Assembly (NCBI RefSeq): GCF_004342985.1
Contig: NZ_SMBO01000001.1
Location: 1-64,000, forward strand
Origin: Novosphingobium sp. PhB57
GTDB lineage: Bacteria > Pseudomonadota > Alphaproteobacteria > Sphingomonadales > Sphingomonadaceae
Direction of reading: 5' to 3'
DNA length: 64,000 bases
In this document: one piece after another, positions 24,721-32,108 of the stretch
Position numbering within the stretch: position 1 is the first letter of the stretch
Layout of the letters: every line of letters begins with the position of its first letter
Program-made: the position numbers and the translations under genes
The notes under the pieces: model-generated
Seen by the model: the letters and a program-made list of their open reading frames with translations, nothing else
What the model was told of the DNA's origin: nothing
The model's database searches: none

Positions 24721-27168
24721 TCAGAACTGCGCGTCGAGACCCAGGCGCAAGGTGCGCGGACGCAGCGGCGTCACCTGCTCGCGGCCGGTACTGAACGGCG
24801 TGCCGAGCGAGAAGCGGTTGCCCTGGACATCGGCGAGGTTGGTCACGCTCAGGGTGAGGCCGTAAGCGGGCGTGCCGAAGCGCATGTCGAACCCGCTGTC
24901 GACGTAGTTGCCTTGGGGTGCGCCCAGTTCCGGCCCGATGCCGAGGCGCGAGCGGCCGATGTAATTGACCCAGCCGTTGGCGTTGATGGCCCAGTCTCCG
25001 TCCCGGAACCCGCCAAGCTCATGCGTCCATGCCAGGGCCGAATGGCCGGCGAACCGGGCGATGTTCGGCACCTGCATGCCCCGCGCGGACACGTAGCGCA
25101 GGACGTCAGCCCGCGAGAGCGTGGCCGCTGCCAGGCCGACCGGCGCCAGCACGTATTGCACCAGCGCCGCGGACGGTTCGTCCACTTTGCTCTCGTTCCA
25201 GGTCGCGCCCAGTTCCACGCGCAGGCCGGGCGCGAGCAGCACGCCGCCCGAGATGCTGGCGGACCAGACGCGGCCGTCGCCGATGTTCGCCGTGCTGGGC
25301 AGGCCGGAGCCGTCGATGAAGTCCGCCTGGATGTCCCGCCAGCGCGTGTAGGAAAGGCTGAGCGCCATGTCGAACGGACTGGCGCCGGCGCGGCCGTGGC
25401 GGGCACCGACTTCGAACGTGCCGGTGCGGTCGCTCTGGAAACGGCGCACGGCATTGCTCTCGATCGCGAAGCCGCCGGGGCGGAAACCCTCCTGGTAGCG
25501 CAAGTAGAGCGAATCTTCCGGCGAGAAACGGGCGTTCAGCGCGAAGGAGGGCAGGAAAGTGCTCATCGTGCGCTTTGCCGTCACGCCTGAGGCGGCGAGC
25601 GCCATGGTGGTGGCCATGGCGATATCCTCCCCGTCGCCGCCGAGCCGCGAGCGGGTGAGGCGGCCGCCGCCGGTCGCCGTCAGCGGACCGGCCAGATGCA
25701 GGCTGGCCTCGCCGTAGAGCGTGAATTCGTCGATGGTGTTGCGCACCCCCGTCGCTGCCTTGCGCACCGAGAAGGCCGGGCTCTGGAAGTCGCGATTGAG
25801 GGTGGTGCGGTTGTGGGTGTAGCTGGCGCCGAGCAGCCAGCCGAAGCCGTGCCGCTCGCTCTGCCAGAGGCGCGTTTCGTGCACGATCATGCGGGTATCG
25901 TTGGTCTGCGAGAACAGCCGCGGATCGCCGCCGGGCTCGCTGGCGTCATAATGCTCGTGCAGGTCCTGCGCGACGATCCCGGTGGTCGACCGCAGATTCA
26001 CCGCGCCGATCCGGCCCGAGACCACGAACTGGCCGAGGGCATAGTCCGCCCTTGAGCCTTCGGGCACCCGCGCCGAGCTTTCCAGCGGCTTGCCGTCCCG
26101 GTCCGCATATTGGCTGTCGTCGGCCTCAGTGGTCTGGGCCAGCGCGAGCAGGTCCATCGTCCAGTCGGGCGCGATCCGGGCGCGCAGGGCCACTTTGCCG
26201 CCCAGCACGTTGGAACGGTTGACGTTGGTACGGCCGAGCAGTGGCTTGTCGATGTACCCGCCGGAGGTGGAGCTGTCCAAGGTGGCACGCAGGGCCACGC
26301 TCTCGCCCGCGAGCGGCAGATTGACCGTTGCACTGGCATCGGCACCGGGCGTGCCGTGCTGCGTCAACGAGCCGCCCAGGATCACCGTGCCGCCCGTTTC
26401 CCCCATGACCGGGGCATGAGGCACCAGACGGATGATCCCGCCCAGGGAGCCGGCGCCGTAGAGCGTGCCCTGCGGTCCTTCGAGCACTTCCACGCGGGCA
26501 AGGTCGGACAGGCGAAGGTCCGGGTCCGGCGCATTGTAGGTCAGCCGCATGTCGCCCAGGTACTGGCCGACGGTGGCCTGGGTCGGGCCGGTGAAGCTGG
26601 AATCGGCGATGCCGCGGATGAACAGCTTGTTGCGCCCGCTGCCGAGATGCGTCGAGGACACGGTCGCCAGCTGGCGGGTCAACTTCTCCGTCCCGCCCAC
26701 GCCGCCCGATTCCAGCGCCTTGCCGTCAAGGATCGCGAGTTGGCCGGGCACATCCTCCACCCGCAAGTCGCGCTTGGTGGCCTGGACGACGATCGGCTCG
26801 CCGCGCGTTTCGACAGGGGCGGAGGGCGCTGCGGTTCGGGCTGCCTCGCGAGGCGGGCGGGCGAGGGGCGCTGCGGGCCGCGCGGCTTCGAGCCGCCAGG
26901 CCGAGGGACCGACCGGAACGGCGCGTGCCCCGGCCGCGCGGGCAAGCCGGTTCAGCGCCTCGGCCACGGGCATGCGCCCCCGCAGTGCGGGGATCGGGCG
27001 GCGGGCGATCGCCGGATCGGCGATGACGATGCTGGTGCCGGTCTGGCGCGCCAGTTCGACGACGGCTTCGCTCGCCGTGCCGGCGCGCGTCAGCACGTCG
27101 GCATCGCGCGCCAAGGCAGTCGCAGGCATGGCCGCGAGGGCCGCCAGAAGCCACGCCGCACCCTTCAC
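24721..27168 (-). CDS. TonB-dependent receptor with STN signalling domain
   Basis: This 815-aa outer-membrane receptor-transducer has a signal peptide (LLAALAAMPATALA). An STN domain of about 70 residues follows (DADVLTRAG to AWRLEAARP), then a Pro/Ala-rich linker, a plug with IVVQATKRD and VEVLEGPQGTLYGAGSLGG, and a barrel ending in TLRLGLDAQF. The start is a GTG two bases after the FecR stop; a longer open frame to 27882 overlaps the FecR gene and is spurious. It is the third gene of a sigma-fecR-receptor operon and should both sense and import its ligand. The YRYQEGFRPGG-like barrel motif is typical of sphingomonad receptors for plant or iron-chelate compounds. Confidence 0.88.
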   Translation of the reverse strand: MKGAAWLLAALAAMPATALARDADVLTRAGTASEAVVELARQTGTSIVIADPAIARRPIPALRGRMPVAEALNRLARAAGARAVPVGPSAWRLEAARPAAPLARPPREAARTAAPSAPVETRGEPIVVQATKRDLRVEDVPGQLAILDGKALESGGVGGTEKLTRQLATVSSTHLGSGRNKLFIRGIADSSFTGPTQATVGQYLGDMRLTYNAPDPDLRLSDLARVEVLEGPQGTLYGAGSLGGIIRLVPHAPVMGETGGTVILGGSLTQHGTPGADASATVNLPLAGESVALRATLDSSTSGGYIDKPLLGRTNVNRSNVLGGKVALRARIAPDWTMDLLALAQTTEADDSQYADRDGKPLESSARVPEGSRADYALGQFVVSGRIGAVNLRSTTGIVAQDLHEHYDASEPGGDPRLFSQTNDTRMIVHETRLWQSERHGFGWLLGASYTHNRTTLNRDFQSPAFSVRKAATGVRNTIDEFTLYGEASLHLAGPLTATGGGRLTRSRLGGDGEDIAMATTMALAASGVTAKRTMSTFLPSFALNARFSPEDSLYLRYQEGFRPGGFAIESNAVRRFQSDRTGTFEVGARHGRAGASPFDMALSLSYTRWRDIQADFIDGSGLPSTANIGDGRVWSASISGGVLLAPGLRVELGATWNESKVDEPSAALVQYVLAPVGLAAATLSRADVLRYVSARGMQVPNIARFAGHSALAWTHELGGFRDGDWAINANGWVNYIGRSRLGIGPELGAPQGNYVDSGFDMRFGTPAYGLTLSVTNLADVQGNRFSLGTPFSTGREQVTPLRPRTLRLGLDAQF

Positions 27169-27170
27169 GA

Positions 27171-28130
27171 TCAGCGCACGCCGATCACCCAGCGCGGTTC
27201 GGCGCCGTCCGGCCGTTCGGCGCGGACCTCGACGCCCAGCAGCGGGCCGAGGGCGGCAGGGTCCTTGCGCAGCGGTGCCACCAGCAGCGAACCGGAAACC
27301 TGCCGCTCGGCGCTGCCGGGCGCCACGCGGTAGTCCACGCCTGTCGCGCGGGCGAGATCGGCGGCCACGGCGCCGAGCGCGGTATCCTGGAAGGTCACCC
27401 GCCCGCCCCGCCATTCGCCCACTTGCTCCGGCGCGATCTTGCCCAGCGTATAGTCGCCGGACCGGCCGCGCCGCTGGAGGATCTCGCCCGGGGCGATGCG
27501 CAGGTCCTGCGCTTCGGGATTGAACTGGACGGCGCCTTCCGACACCGCCACGCTGAGGTCGCCGCTCTGGCTGCGCACGTCGAAGACGGTGCCGACGTCG
27601 ACGAGGGTGTCCTTGCCCACCGTCACGCGGAACGGCCTGGCCTCGTCGTGGCGGACGGTGAAGAGCGCCTGGCCGCTTTCGAGCCGGGCGAAACGCGGGT
27701 CCTTGCGGTCGAACGCCATCGCGGTGCCGCCGGCAAGATCCACCCGCGTCTGCGCGTCGAGCACGACGGTGCGGACCTGGCCCGGTGCGGTCTCGATTCG
27801 GTAGAGGTCGCGGCTGCCGGCCTGCCACATCCACAGGCCCGCGACGAGCGCCAGCGACGCGGCCAGCGCGCCGCCGATCCACGGCCGCGCCGACCGGCGC
27901 GGCGCGGCGCCTGTCGGAACGGGCGCTTCGCCTCCATCGTCATTGGCCGGCGCGGCGGCGATCAGTTCGGTCCCGTCCAGAACGGACGCGGCGATCCGGT
28001 CGTAAGCGGCGGCATGGGCGGGGTTCTCGTCGAGCCAGCGCGTGAAGCCTTCCCAGTCCTCGAAGGCCGGATCGCCGGCGCGCACGGCCCAGTCGAGCGC
28101 CTCCGCCCGGATCTTGTCGTCTTCACTCAT
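27171..28130 (-). CDS. fecR: FecR-type anti-sigma / signal regulator
   Basis: This 319-aa protein has a DUF4880-like N-terminus (ALDWAVRAGDPAFEDWEGF), one membrane segment at about residues 85-103, and a periplasmic FecR domain (VDLAGGTAMAFDR, DVGTVFDVRSQ). A C-terminal DUF4974-type segment (TALGAVAADLARATGVDYRV) follows. It is expected to bind the sigma factor encoded just upstream and the STN domain of the receptor encoded just downstream. The receptor GTG follows this gene's stop by two bases, so translation is likely coupled. Confidence 0.88.
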   Translation of the reverse strand: MSEDDKIRAEALDWAVRAGDPAFEDWEGFTRWLDENPAHAAAYDRIAASVLDGTELIAAAPANDDGGEAPVPTGAAPRRSARPWIGGALAASLALVAGLWMWQAGSRDLYRIETAPGQVRTVVLDAQTRVDLAGGTAMAFDRKDPRFARLESGQALFTVRHDEARPFRVTVGKDTLVDVGTVFDVRSQSGDLSVAVSEGAVQFNPEAQDLRIAPGEILQRRGRSGDYTLGKIAPEQVGEWRGGRVTFQDTALGAVAADLARATGVDYRVAPGSAERQVSGSLLVAPLRKDPAALGPLLGVEVRAERPDGAEPRWVIGVR

Positions 28131-28193
28131 CGCGCGCTCCTTCTGCGGCGAAGACGGAGACGATGGGCGACGGCCTTGTTGTTCCGAGGCTGC

Positions 28194-28238
28194 CGGTCCC
28201 AGGCTCGTCGGTCTCAGGCCTTTCGGTCTCAGGCCTCA
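28194..28238 (-). repeat. Three tandem 15-bp units at the sigma gene end
   Basis: Units start at 28194, 28209 and 28224 and follow the pattern CGGTCTCAGGCCTNN; the first has diverged (CGGTCCCAGGCTCGT). The stop codon of the sigma gene at 28229-28231 lies in the third unit. The repeats fill much of the 98-bp gap to the FecR start, so unit number sets the spacing between the two genes. Confidence 0.8.
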
Positions 28239-28765
28239 TCGCTGCGTTCCTTCCATTGGGCGAGCGCCCGATAAGCGATGCGCAAGTCGCTTTCCACGGT
28301 GCTGACGCTGATGCCGAATGCGGCCGCGATCTGCTTCTGCGCCATGCCGTCTATCCGGTGGCTGCGGAAAATGGCCGAGACGCGCGGGCCCAGGCTTTCG
28401 AGCAGGGAGAGCACGCGCCCGGCTTCCTGCGCGGCGGCAAGGCGGCGTTCGGCGGAAGGTTCGGGCGAGGCGCCGGCGTCGTCTGCATTCGCGTCCGTCC
28501 AGTCGCGCTCACGCGTGCCGGATTGCCGGGCGGAGCGGAAGCGGTCGATCATCAGGAGGTCGGCGGTGCGGAACAGATAGGACAGCGGCGAGGCGACAGG
28601 GCCGGGGCTGCTGCGCGAGATCTTCAGCCACACTTCCTGGACGATGTCTTCCGCCGAATCCCCGGCGCCGCGCGCGCGCAGGAAGTGCAGCAGCTTGTCC
28701 CGATTCTCGAGAAAGGCGGCTTCCAGGCCCGATCGGGAGGGGGAAGGGGGTGAGGAGGGAGGCAT
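28229..28765 (-). CDS. ECF RNA polymerase sigma factor (FecI-like)
   Basis: This 178-aa ECF sigma factor shows region 2 (RDKLLHFLRARGAGDSAEDI, VQEVWLKI) and the -10 recognition part ASPLSYLFRTADLLMIDRF. A Ser/Pro/Glu-rich linker leads to region 4 (DGMAQKQIAAAFGISVSTVE). It is the first gene of a sigma-fecR-receptor operon and would be activated when the STN receptor binds its ligand. The ATG at 28765 fits the family length. The first dozen residues are Pro/Ser-rich and not conserved, so a slightly later start is possible. Confidence 0.87.
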   Translation of the reverse strand: MPPSSPPSPSRSGLEAAFLENRDKLLHFLRARGAGDSAEDIVQEVWLKISRSSPGPVASPLSYLFRTADLLMIDRFRSARQSGTRERDWTDANADDAGASPEPSAERRLAAAQEAGRVLSLLESLGPRVSAIFRSHRIDGMAQKQIAAAFGISVSTVESDLRIAYRALAQWKERSDEA

Positions 28766-28867
28766 GGTCGCGGTTTTCGCGGCGACAGATAGACTGTCCG
28801 CAGCCTCGGGGAAAGCCTCTGGCGCGCAAGGCCGGCGGGTGCGCGGCCCGGGCGCTGGGCCGTCCCG

Positions 28868-29041
28868 TCAGCGGTGCGCGGCGGCGGAAGCGCGGGATTG
28901 GATGGCGCGATCGGTGAACAGGGCCAAGGCCGCCATGGCGCCGCCGGTGAGGCCCGCGGTTCCCATGGCGATGATGACCGGCTGCGCCATGTCGGCGAAG
29001 CGGTTGGCGCGGTCCTGGAAGGGTTCGAGAAGGCGGGTCAT
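28868..29041 (-). CDS. Small single-span membrane protein (57 aa), unrecognised
   Basis: The frame from ATG at 29041 to TGA at 28868 encodes 57 residues. A basic/acidic N-terminus (MTRLLEPFQDRANRFADMAQ) is followed by one hydrophobic span (PVIIAMGTAGLTGGAMAALALF) and a polar tail. It lies 103 bp upstream of the sigma gene on the same strand. No strong ribosome site is visible, and no family was recognised. The clear helix-with-flanking-charges pattern supports a real gene, with moderate certainty. Confidence 0.45.
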   Translation of the reverse strand: MTRLLEPFQDRANRFADMAQPVIIAMGTAGLTGGAMAALALFTDRAIQSRASAAAHR

Positions 29042-29708
29042 GGCAGGGTCTTTCGCGGCGTTGGTGGCGAGATCTGTTTCCTCCCTTTCGGCCGTTCAGG
29101 GTATTGGGATAAGTTGGTTCGTCTTGTTCCAGTTTCTTGAAGGGTCGCGCCTTGCCTCGCGTCGACGGCGCTGCACGTCAACAGATGCGCGCATGTGTGC
29201 TATTGCAAGTCGATAGCAATAATAGTAGTCGCGCCGCTATGTTTGCCGCTGCTGCCTTGCTCCCGGTTCCGATCGATGCCTCCCGCGTCGCCGCACCCGG
29301 ACGTGGCCGCAGCAGGCGTCTTTCATGCGGAGCGGCGCATGGTGCGTTGAGAGTATTCGCGCCGCAGGCCGCGCAATGTGCGACACTGGCTTTCCCGGAT
29401 GCCGGGCCAAGTCTGGCTTTCGGGCGTGAAAATGCAATTGCGTTGCAAGCCCGGCGAACCGGGCTACTAGGCGAAACCTCCAAGCCCATGATCCCTTTTC
29501 GCCTCTCCCGGCACCGGGCGCTTGCGCCTGCGATTGCATCTGCTATGCGCCGCCAGCGCGCGCATGGCGTGCGGAGGGGCGGCGGCTCAGTCGGTTCCGT
29601 AGCGATGCGGAATGCTTCCGGCCCCGCTGAAAGCCTTGACTCTGCGGGCTCGCGCCTGTTTGGGCCCACATGTGAGCTTAGCCACTCTACCACCCGAGGA
29701 ATGAATTG
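29042..29708. other. 667-bp intergenic region with a TATTGC/GCAATA dyad
   Basis: Long frames on both strands here show no family resemblance and read as shadows. The only distinct structures are the dyad at 29201-29221 and a CCCGG-CGAA-CCGGG hairpin at 29450-29463. Divergent promoters for the small protein/sigma operon and for the ferredoxin reductase gene are expected within it. Confidence 0.5.
29201..29221. promoter_or_regulatory. TATTGC-N9-GCAATA dyad, candidate iron-type operator
   Basis: Perfect 6-bp arms are separated by nine bases. The left side, GCTATTGCAAGT, matches 11 of 12 bases of the left core of the palindrome at 14435 (GCTATTGCGAGT). It lies 160 bp upstream of the small membrane protein and sigma operon. 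A shared regulator, such as Fur, would explain the resemblance, but this is inference. Confidence 0.4.
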
Positions 29709-30521
29709 ATGAGCGACGGTCAGGCCGTGATGCCCACTCTTGAACCCACGACGGCCCTTTCGGTCGAGGAAGTTCTCAGCGTCCGCCACTGGAACGAGCA
29801 CCTGTTCAGCTTCACGATGTCGCGCCCGGCATCGTTCCGCTTCCGCTCCGGCGAGTTCGTCATGCTCGGCCTCCAGGGCGAGAAGCGCCCGCTGCTGCGC
29901 GCCTATTCGATCGCCAGTCCTTCGTGGGCCGAGGAAATCGAGTTCCTCTCGATCAAGGTGCCGGACGGCCCGCTGACCTCGCGCCTGCAGCTCGTGCAGC
30001 CGGGCGACCAGATCTATCTCGGCCGCAAGCCCACCGGCACGCTCGTCACGGACGCGCTGCTGCCGGGCAAGCGCCTGTTCATGCTTTCGACTGGCACCGG
30101 CCTCGCGCCGTTCATGTCGCTGATCCGCGACCCCGACGTCTATGACCTCTATGACGAGATCGTCGTCGTCCACTGCGTCCGCCGCGTCAGCGACCTGGCC
30201 TACCGCGAGGAACTGGAAAGCCAGCTGGCCGAAGATCCGCTGGTGGCCGAGCAGGCGCTGGTGCAGCTGACTTATGTGCCCACCGTCACGCGCGAACCCT
30301 TCCATACCAGCGGCCGCATCGGCGCGCTGGTGGAAAGCGGCCGCATGTTCGAAGGTCTGAAGGGCGATGCGCGCTTCAACCCCGAGACCGACCGCGTGAT
30401 GCTCTGCGGCTCGATGGACATGATCAAGGACTTCTCGGCCGACCTCGAATCCTGGGGCTTCACCGAGGGTTCGAATGCCAAGCCGGGCGACTTCGTCATC
30501 GAACGTGCGTTCGTAGGTTAA
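29709..30521 (+). CDS. fpr: Ferredoxin--NADP+ reductase
   Basis: This 270-aa flavoenzyme transfers electrons between NADPH and ferredoxin/flavodoxin. The FAD-binding half has FRSGEFVMLGL and LLRAYSIASP (the RxYS flavin motif). The NADP half has LSTGTGLAPFMSLIRDP and MLCGSMDMIKD, and the C-terminal aromatic region is GDFVIERAFVG, as in bacterial type FNRs. The start at 29709 is chosen over the TTG at 29706 because GAGGA lies eight bases upstream; an ATG at 29701 opens only a two-codon frame. It probably supports redox stress response or oxygenase/heme-iron metabolism. Confidence 0.93.
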   Translation: MSDGQAVMPTLEPTTALSVEEVLSVRHWNEHLFSFTMSRPASFRFRSGEFVMLGLQGEKRPLLRAYSIASPSWAEEIEFLSIKVPDGPLTSRLQLVQPGDQIYLGRKPTGTLVTDALLPGKRLFMLSTGTGLAPFMSLIRDPDVYDLYDEIVVVHCVRRVSDLAYREELESQLAEDPLVAEQALVQLTYVPTVTREPFHTSGRIGALVESGRMFEGLKGDARFNPETDRVMLCGSMDMIKDFSADLESWGFTEGSNAKPGDFVIERAFVG

Positions 30522-30545
30522 GGAAGCCCCGGCTTCTTCCGTGGC

Positions 30546-30576
30546 TGTCACGCTTGGTCTATGATCGAGCGTGACA
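30546..30576 (+). terminator. Inverted repeat between fpr and tetR
   Basis: Nine-bp arms TGTCACGCT/AGCGTGACA are separated by 13 bases, followed by a short T3. It begins 24 bp after the fpr stop and ends just before the predicted -35 of tetR. It may end fpr transcription or be a second regulatory site. Confidence 0.45.
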
Positions 30577-30577
30577 C

Positions 30578-30616
30578 TTTACGGACGGCAGGGTGCTACC
30601 TATATACCGACCGGTA
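30578..30616 (+). promoter_or_regulatory. tetR promoter with overlapping operator
   Basis: A -35-like TTTACG (30578-30583), 17-bp spacer and -10 TATATA (30601-30606) are followed without a break by the palindrome TACCGACCGGTA (30605-30616). Transcription would start only a few bases before the ATG at 30616, giving a nearly leaderless message. The palindrome matches those in front of the RND operon, which indicates autoregulation. Confidence 0.65.
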
Positions 30617-31227
30617 TGAAATGTTCGGCCCCCACTACGACTCGCGGTCGTCCGCGTGAGTTCGACCCCGAAGAGGCGCTGACGGCGGCGCTTCGGGTGT
30701 TCTGGCAGCGCGGCTACGAAGGCGCGTCGATGGCCGAGCTGACCGAGGCCATGGGCATCACCAAGCCTAGCCTCTATGCCTGCTTCGGCAACAAGGAAGC
30801 GCTCTTCAAGAAGGCGCTCGACCTCTATGAGCGCGACAAGCTGGCCTATGTCGGCAAGGCGCTGGAAGCCGCCACCGCGCGCGGCGTGGCCGAGCGGCTG
30901 CTGGAAGGGGCGATCACCACCCATTGCGGCGGCAGCGATCCGCATGGCTGCCTGGGTGTGATGTCCACCGTCACTTGCACGATGGAAGATCCCTCGATCC
31001 GCAACTTCGTCACCGAACGTCGGATCGCCACCGAGGAAGCGCTCATCGAACGCTTCGAACGCGGGAAGACCGAGGGCGATCTGCCCGACACGGTCGATCC
31101 GCGCTGCCTGGCCCAATGCCTGACCACGGTGCTCCAGGGCATGTCCGTCAAGGCCCAGGGCGGTTCCTGTGCGCAGGAATTGAAGGGCGTCGTCGATACC
31201 TACCTGACGATGTGGCCGGGCCGTTAA
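30616..31227 (+). CDS. TetR/AcrR family transcriptional regulator
   Basis: This 203-aa repressor-type regulator has an N-terminal HTH (RGRPREFDPEEALTAALRVF, then GASMAELTEAMGITKPSLYA and FGNKEALF) and an all-helical ligand domain containing GCLGVMSTVT. Several Cys residues (HCGGSDPHGC, TC, GSCAQ) are present. The start is placed at 30616, because the longer frame from GTG 30571 would put promoter and operator inside the coding region. The gene lies immediately upstream of an RND efflux operon with the same operator sequence. It most likely represses the pump and itself until an inducer binds. Confidence 0.9.
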   Translation: MKCSAPTTTRGRPREFDPEEALTAALRVFWQRGYEGASMAELTEAMGITKPSLYACFGNKEALFKKALDLYERDKLAYVGKALEAATARGVAERLLEGAITTHCGGSDPHGCLGVMSTVTCTMEDPSIRNFVTERRIATEEALIERFERGKTEGDLPDTVDPRCLAQCLTTVLQGMSVKAQGGSCAQELKGVVDTYLTMWPGR

Positions 31228-31261
31228 GCGGCTTAAGCGCCGAATTCGCGCGCTTTCCCGG

Positions 31262-31288
31262 GTCATCCTGAACGTGTGTCAGGATGAC
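31262..31288. repeat. Extragenic inverted repeat after tetR
   Basis: Arms GTCATCCTGA/TCAGGATGAC surround a 7-base loop, 34 bp beyond the tetR stop. The sequence resembles palindromic extragenic units commonly dispersed in sphingomonad genomes and could also end tetR transcription. Confidence 0.6.
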
Positions 31289-31366
31289 GCCGCGTAAACG
31301 GGCCCTTCGAAAAAATCTCATTCAACCGGCGTTCAGGCCTTGAAATGAGCACTTTCGAACAAATCT

Positions 31367-31378
31367 TACCAAGCGGTA
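31367..31378. promoter_or_regulatory. Upstream TetR operator copy
   Basis: TACCAAGCGGTA is the exact inverse complement of the operator at 31416-31427. It lies 49 bp upstream of that copy and 12 bp upstream of the -35. Two spaced copies suggest cooperative binding or looping. Confidence 0.6.
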
Positions 31379-31389
31379 CAGAAAGTCGC

Positions 31390-31427
31390 TTGACGGGATA
31401 CTGCACCGCAATATATACCGCTTGGTA
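31390..31427 (+). promoter_or_regulatory. RND operon promoter with overlapping TetR operator
   Basis: TTGACG (31390-31395), a 16-bp spacer and TATATA (31412-31417) form a good sigma-70 promoter. The palindrome TACCGCTTGGTA (31416-31427) starts at the last bases of the -10. The junction TATATACCG is the same as in the tetR promoter, so the same repressor would block both. Confidence 0.75.
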
Positions 31428-31449
31428 CAGAACGAGGTAACCCGACTCG

Positions 31450-31530
31450 CCGCTTGAGGGAGTAGCGGGGGCCAAGTTCCCAAGGGTCCGGTCAACCGGG
31501 CCTCCCCTCGGTGCCGCCTGTCCCCGCAGG
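31450..31530 (+). ncRNA. Structured leader, yybP-ykoY (Mn2+) riboswitch-like
   Basis: A stem-loop CCGCT-TGAGGGAGT-AGCGG (31450-31468) matches the conserved loop GGGGAGUAGC of yybP-ykoY RNAs in sequence and in the way AGC closes the stem. A second stem, GGTCCGG-TCAA-CCGGGCC, presents a TCAA(C) loop. GCGGGG (31465) could pair with CCCCGC (31523) to close the element. This is a match by eye only. The element lies about 30 nt into the transcript of the RND operon, an unusual client for this class. Confidence 0.4.
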
Positions 31531-31636
31531 TGACTCCTAGAATACGAACCTGTGCAGAAGACGTTTTCGGAAGTGCGATTCCGGGGAGTGTCCTTCTGCG
31601 TCTCAAGACTTTCCGACGCCCCTTGCGCCGGAGAAC

Positions 31637-31684
31637 CCCGGCGCGCGCCCTTTTTCCCCTCCTGTCCCGAGGGCGCGTGCCGGG
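31637..31684 (+). promoter_or_regulatory. Long hairpin just before the first gene of the RND operon
   Basis: Arms CCCGGCGCGCGCCCT and AGGGCGCGTGCCGGG (15 bp with one G-T pair) enclose an 18-base pyrimidine-rich loop. It ends eight bases before the AGGGAG ribosome site of the 133-aa gene. It could be the expression platform of the leader RNA or a translation control element. Confidence 0.5.
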
Positions 31685-31706
31685 CACTTTCCAGGGAGCA
31701 CGAATC

Positions 31707-32108
31707 ATGGCCTTCATCGACTTTTCCGATGCGGCGCTCCAGGCGCTGCCCGTAACCCGCCCCATTCCCGAGACGCCCCTTGGCGCCGTGTCCGAAATCC
31801 TCTCGCGCTTCGAGCGCAGGATCGTCGAACTGGCGCGGGGAGATGGTCTCGAAACGCTCCGGCCGCAGCGCAAGCGCGGCTGGTTCGCCCGCCTGATCTT
31901 CGGCCCGCAGCCGCCTTCGCCCACGCTCGCCAACGAGGAGCTGGAAGCGCTGCGCCGCCTGGCGGTCCAGGCCTGGCATCATGGCTACACGCTGCCCGCT
32001 TCCGTCATGAAGGAAGCCCGCGCGGCCGGCCACAGCGAAGCCAAGATCGGCGCCGTCATCGATTTTATCGGGCGCTCCCGCGCCCCGTTCCGGAGGCTTG
32101 CCGCGTGA
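31707..32108 (+). CDS. Unknown 133-aa protein, first gene of the RND operon
   Basis: This is a soluble, basic 133-residue protein without signal peptide or membrane span; I recognise no family. Features are a helical N-terminal half (GAVSEILSRFERRIVELARG), a basic patch with aromatic residues (RPQRKRGWFARLIFG) and a second helical part (LEALRRLAVQAWHHGYTLPA). The start at 31707 has AGGGAG upstream. Its stop overlaps the start of the membrane fusion protein gene (GTGA), so it is made together with the pump. It could be an accessory or sensory factor for the efflux system. Confidence 0.7.
   Translation: MAFIDFSDAALQALPVTRPIPETPLGAVSEILSRFERRIVELARGDGLETLRPQRKRGWFARLIFGPQPPSPTLANEELEALRRLAVQAWHHGYTLPASVMKEARAAGHSEAKIGAVIDFIGRSRAPFRRLAA

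Noticed and set aside
27169..27882. N-terminal extension of the STN receptor frame to 27882
   Set aside because: The extension reads the fecR gene in another frame and is Arg/Gly/Pro-rich nonsense. A signal peptide starts at the GTG at 27168.
29178..30551. 457-aa open frame on the minus strand
   Set aside because: It runs antisense through the ferredoxin reductase gene and has no domain signature.
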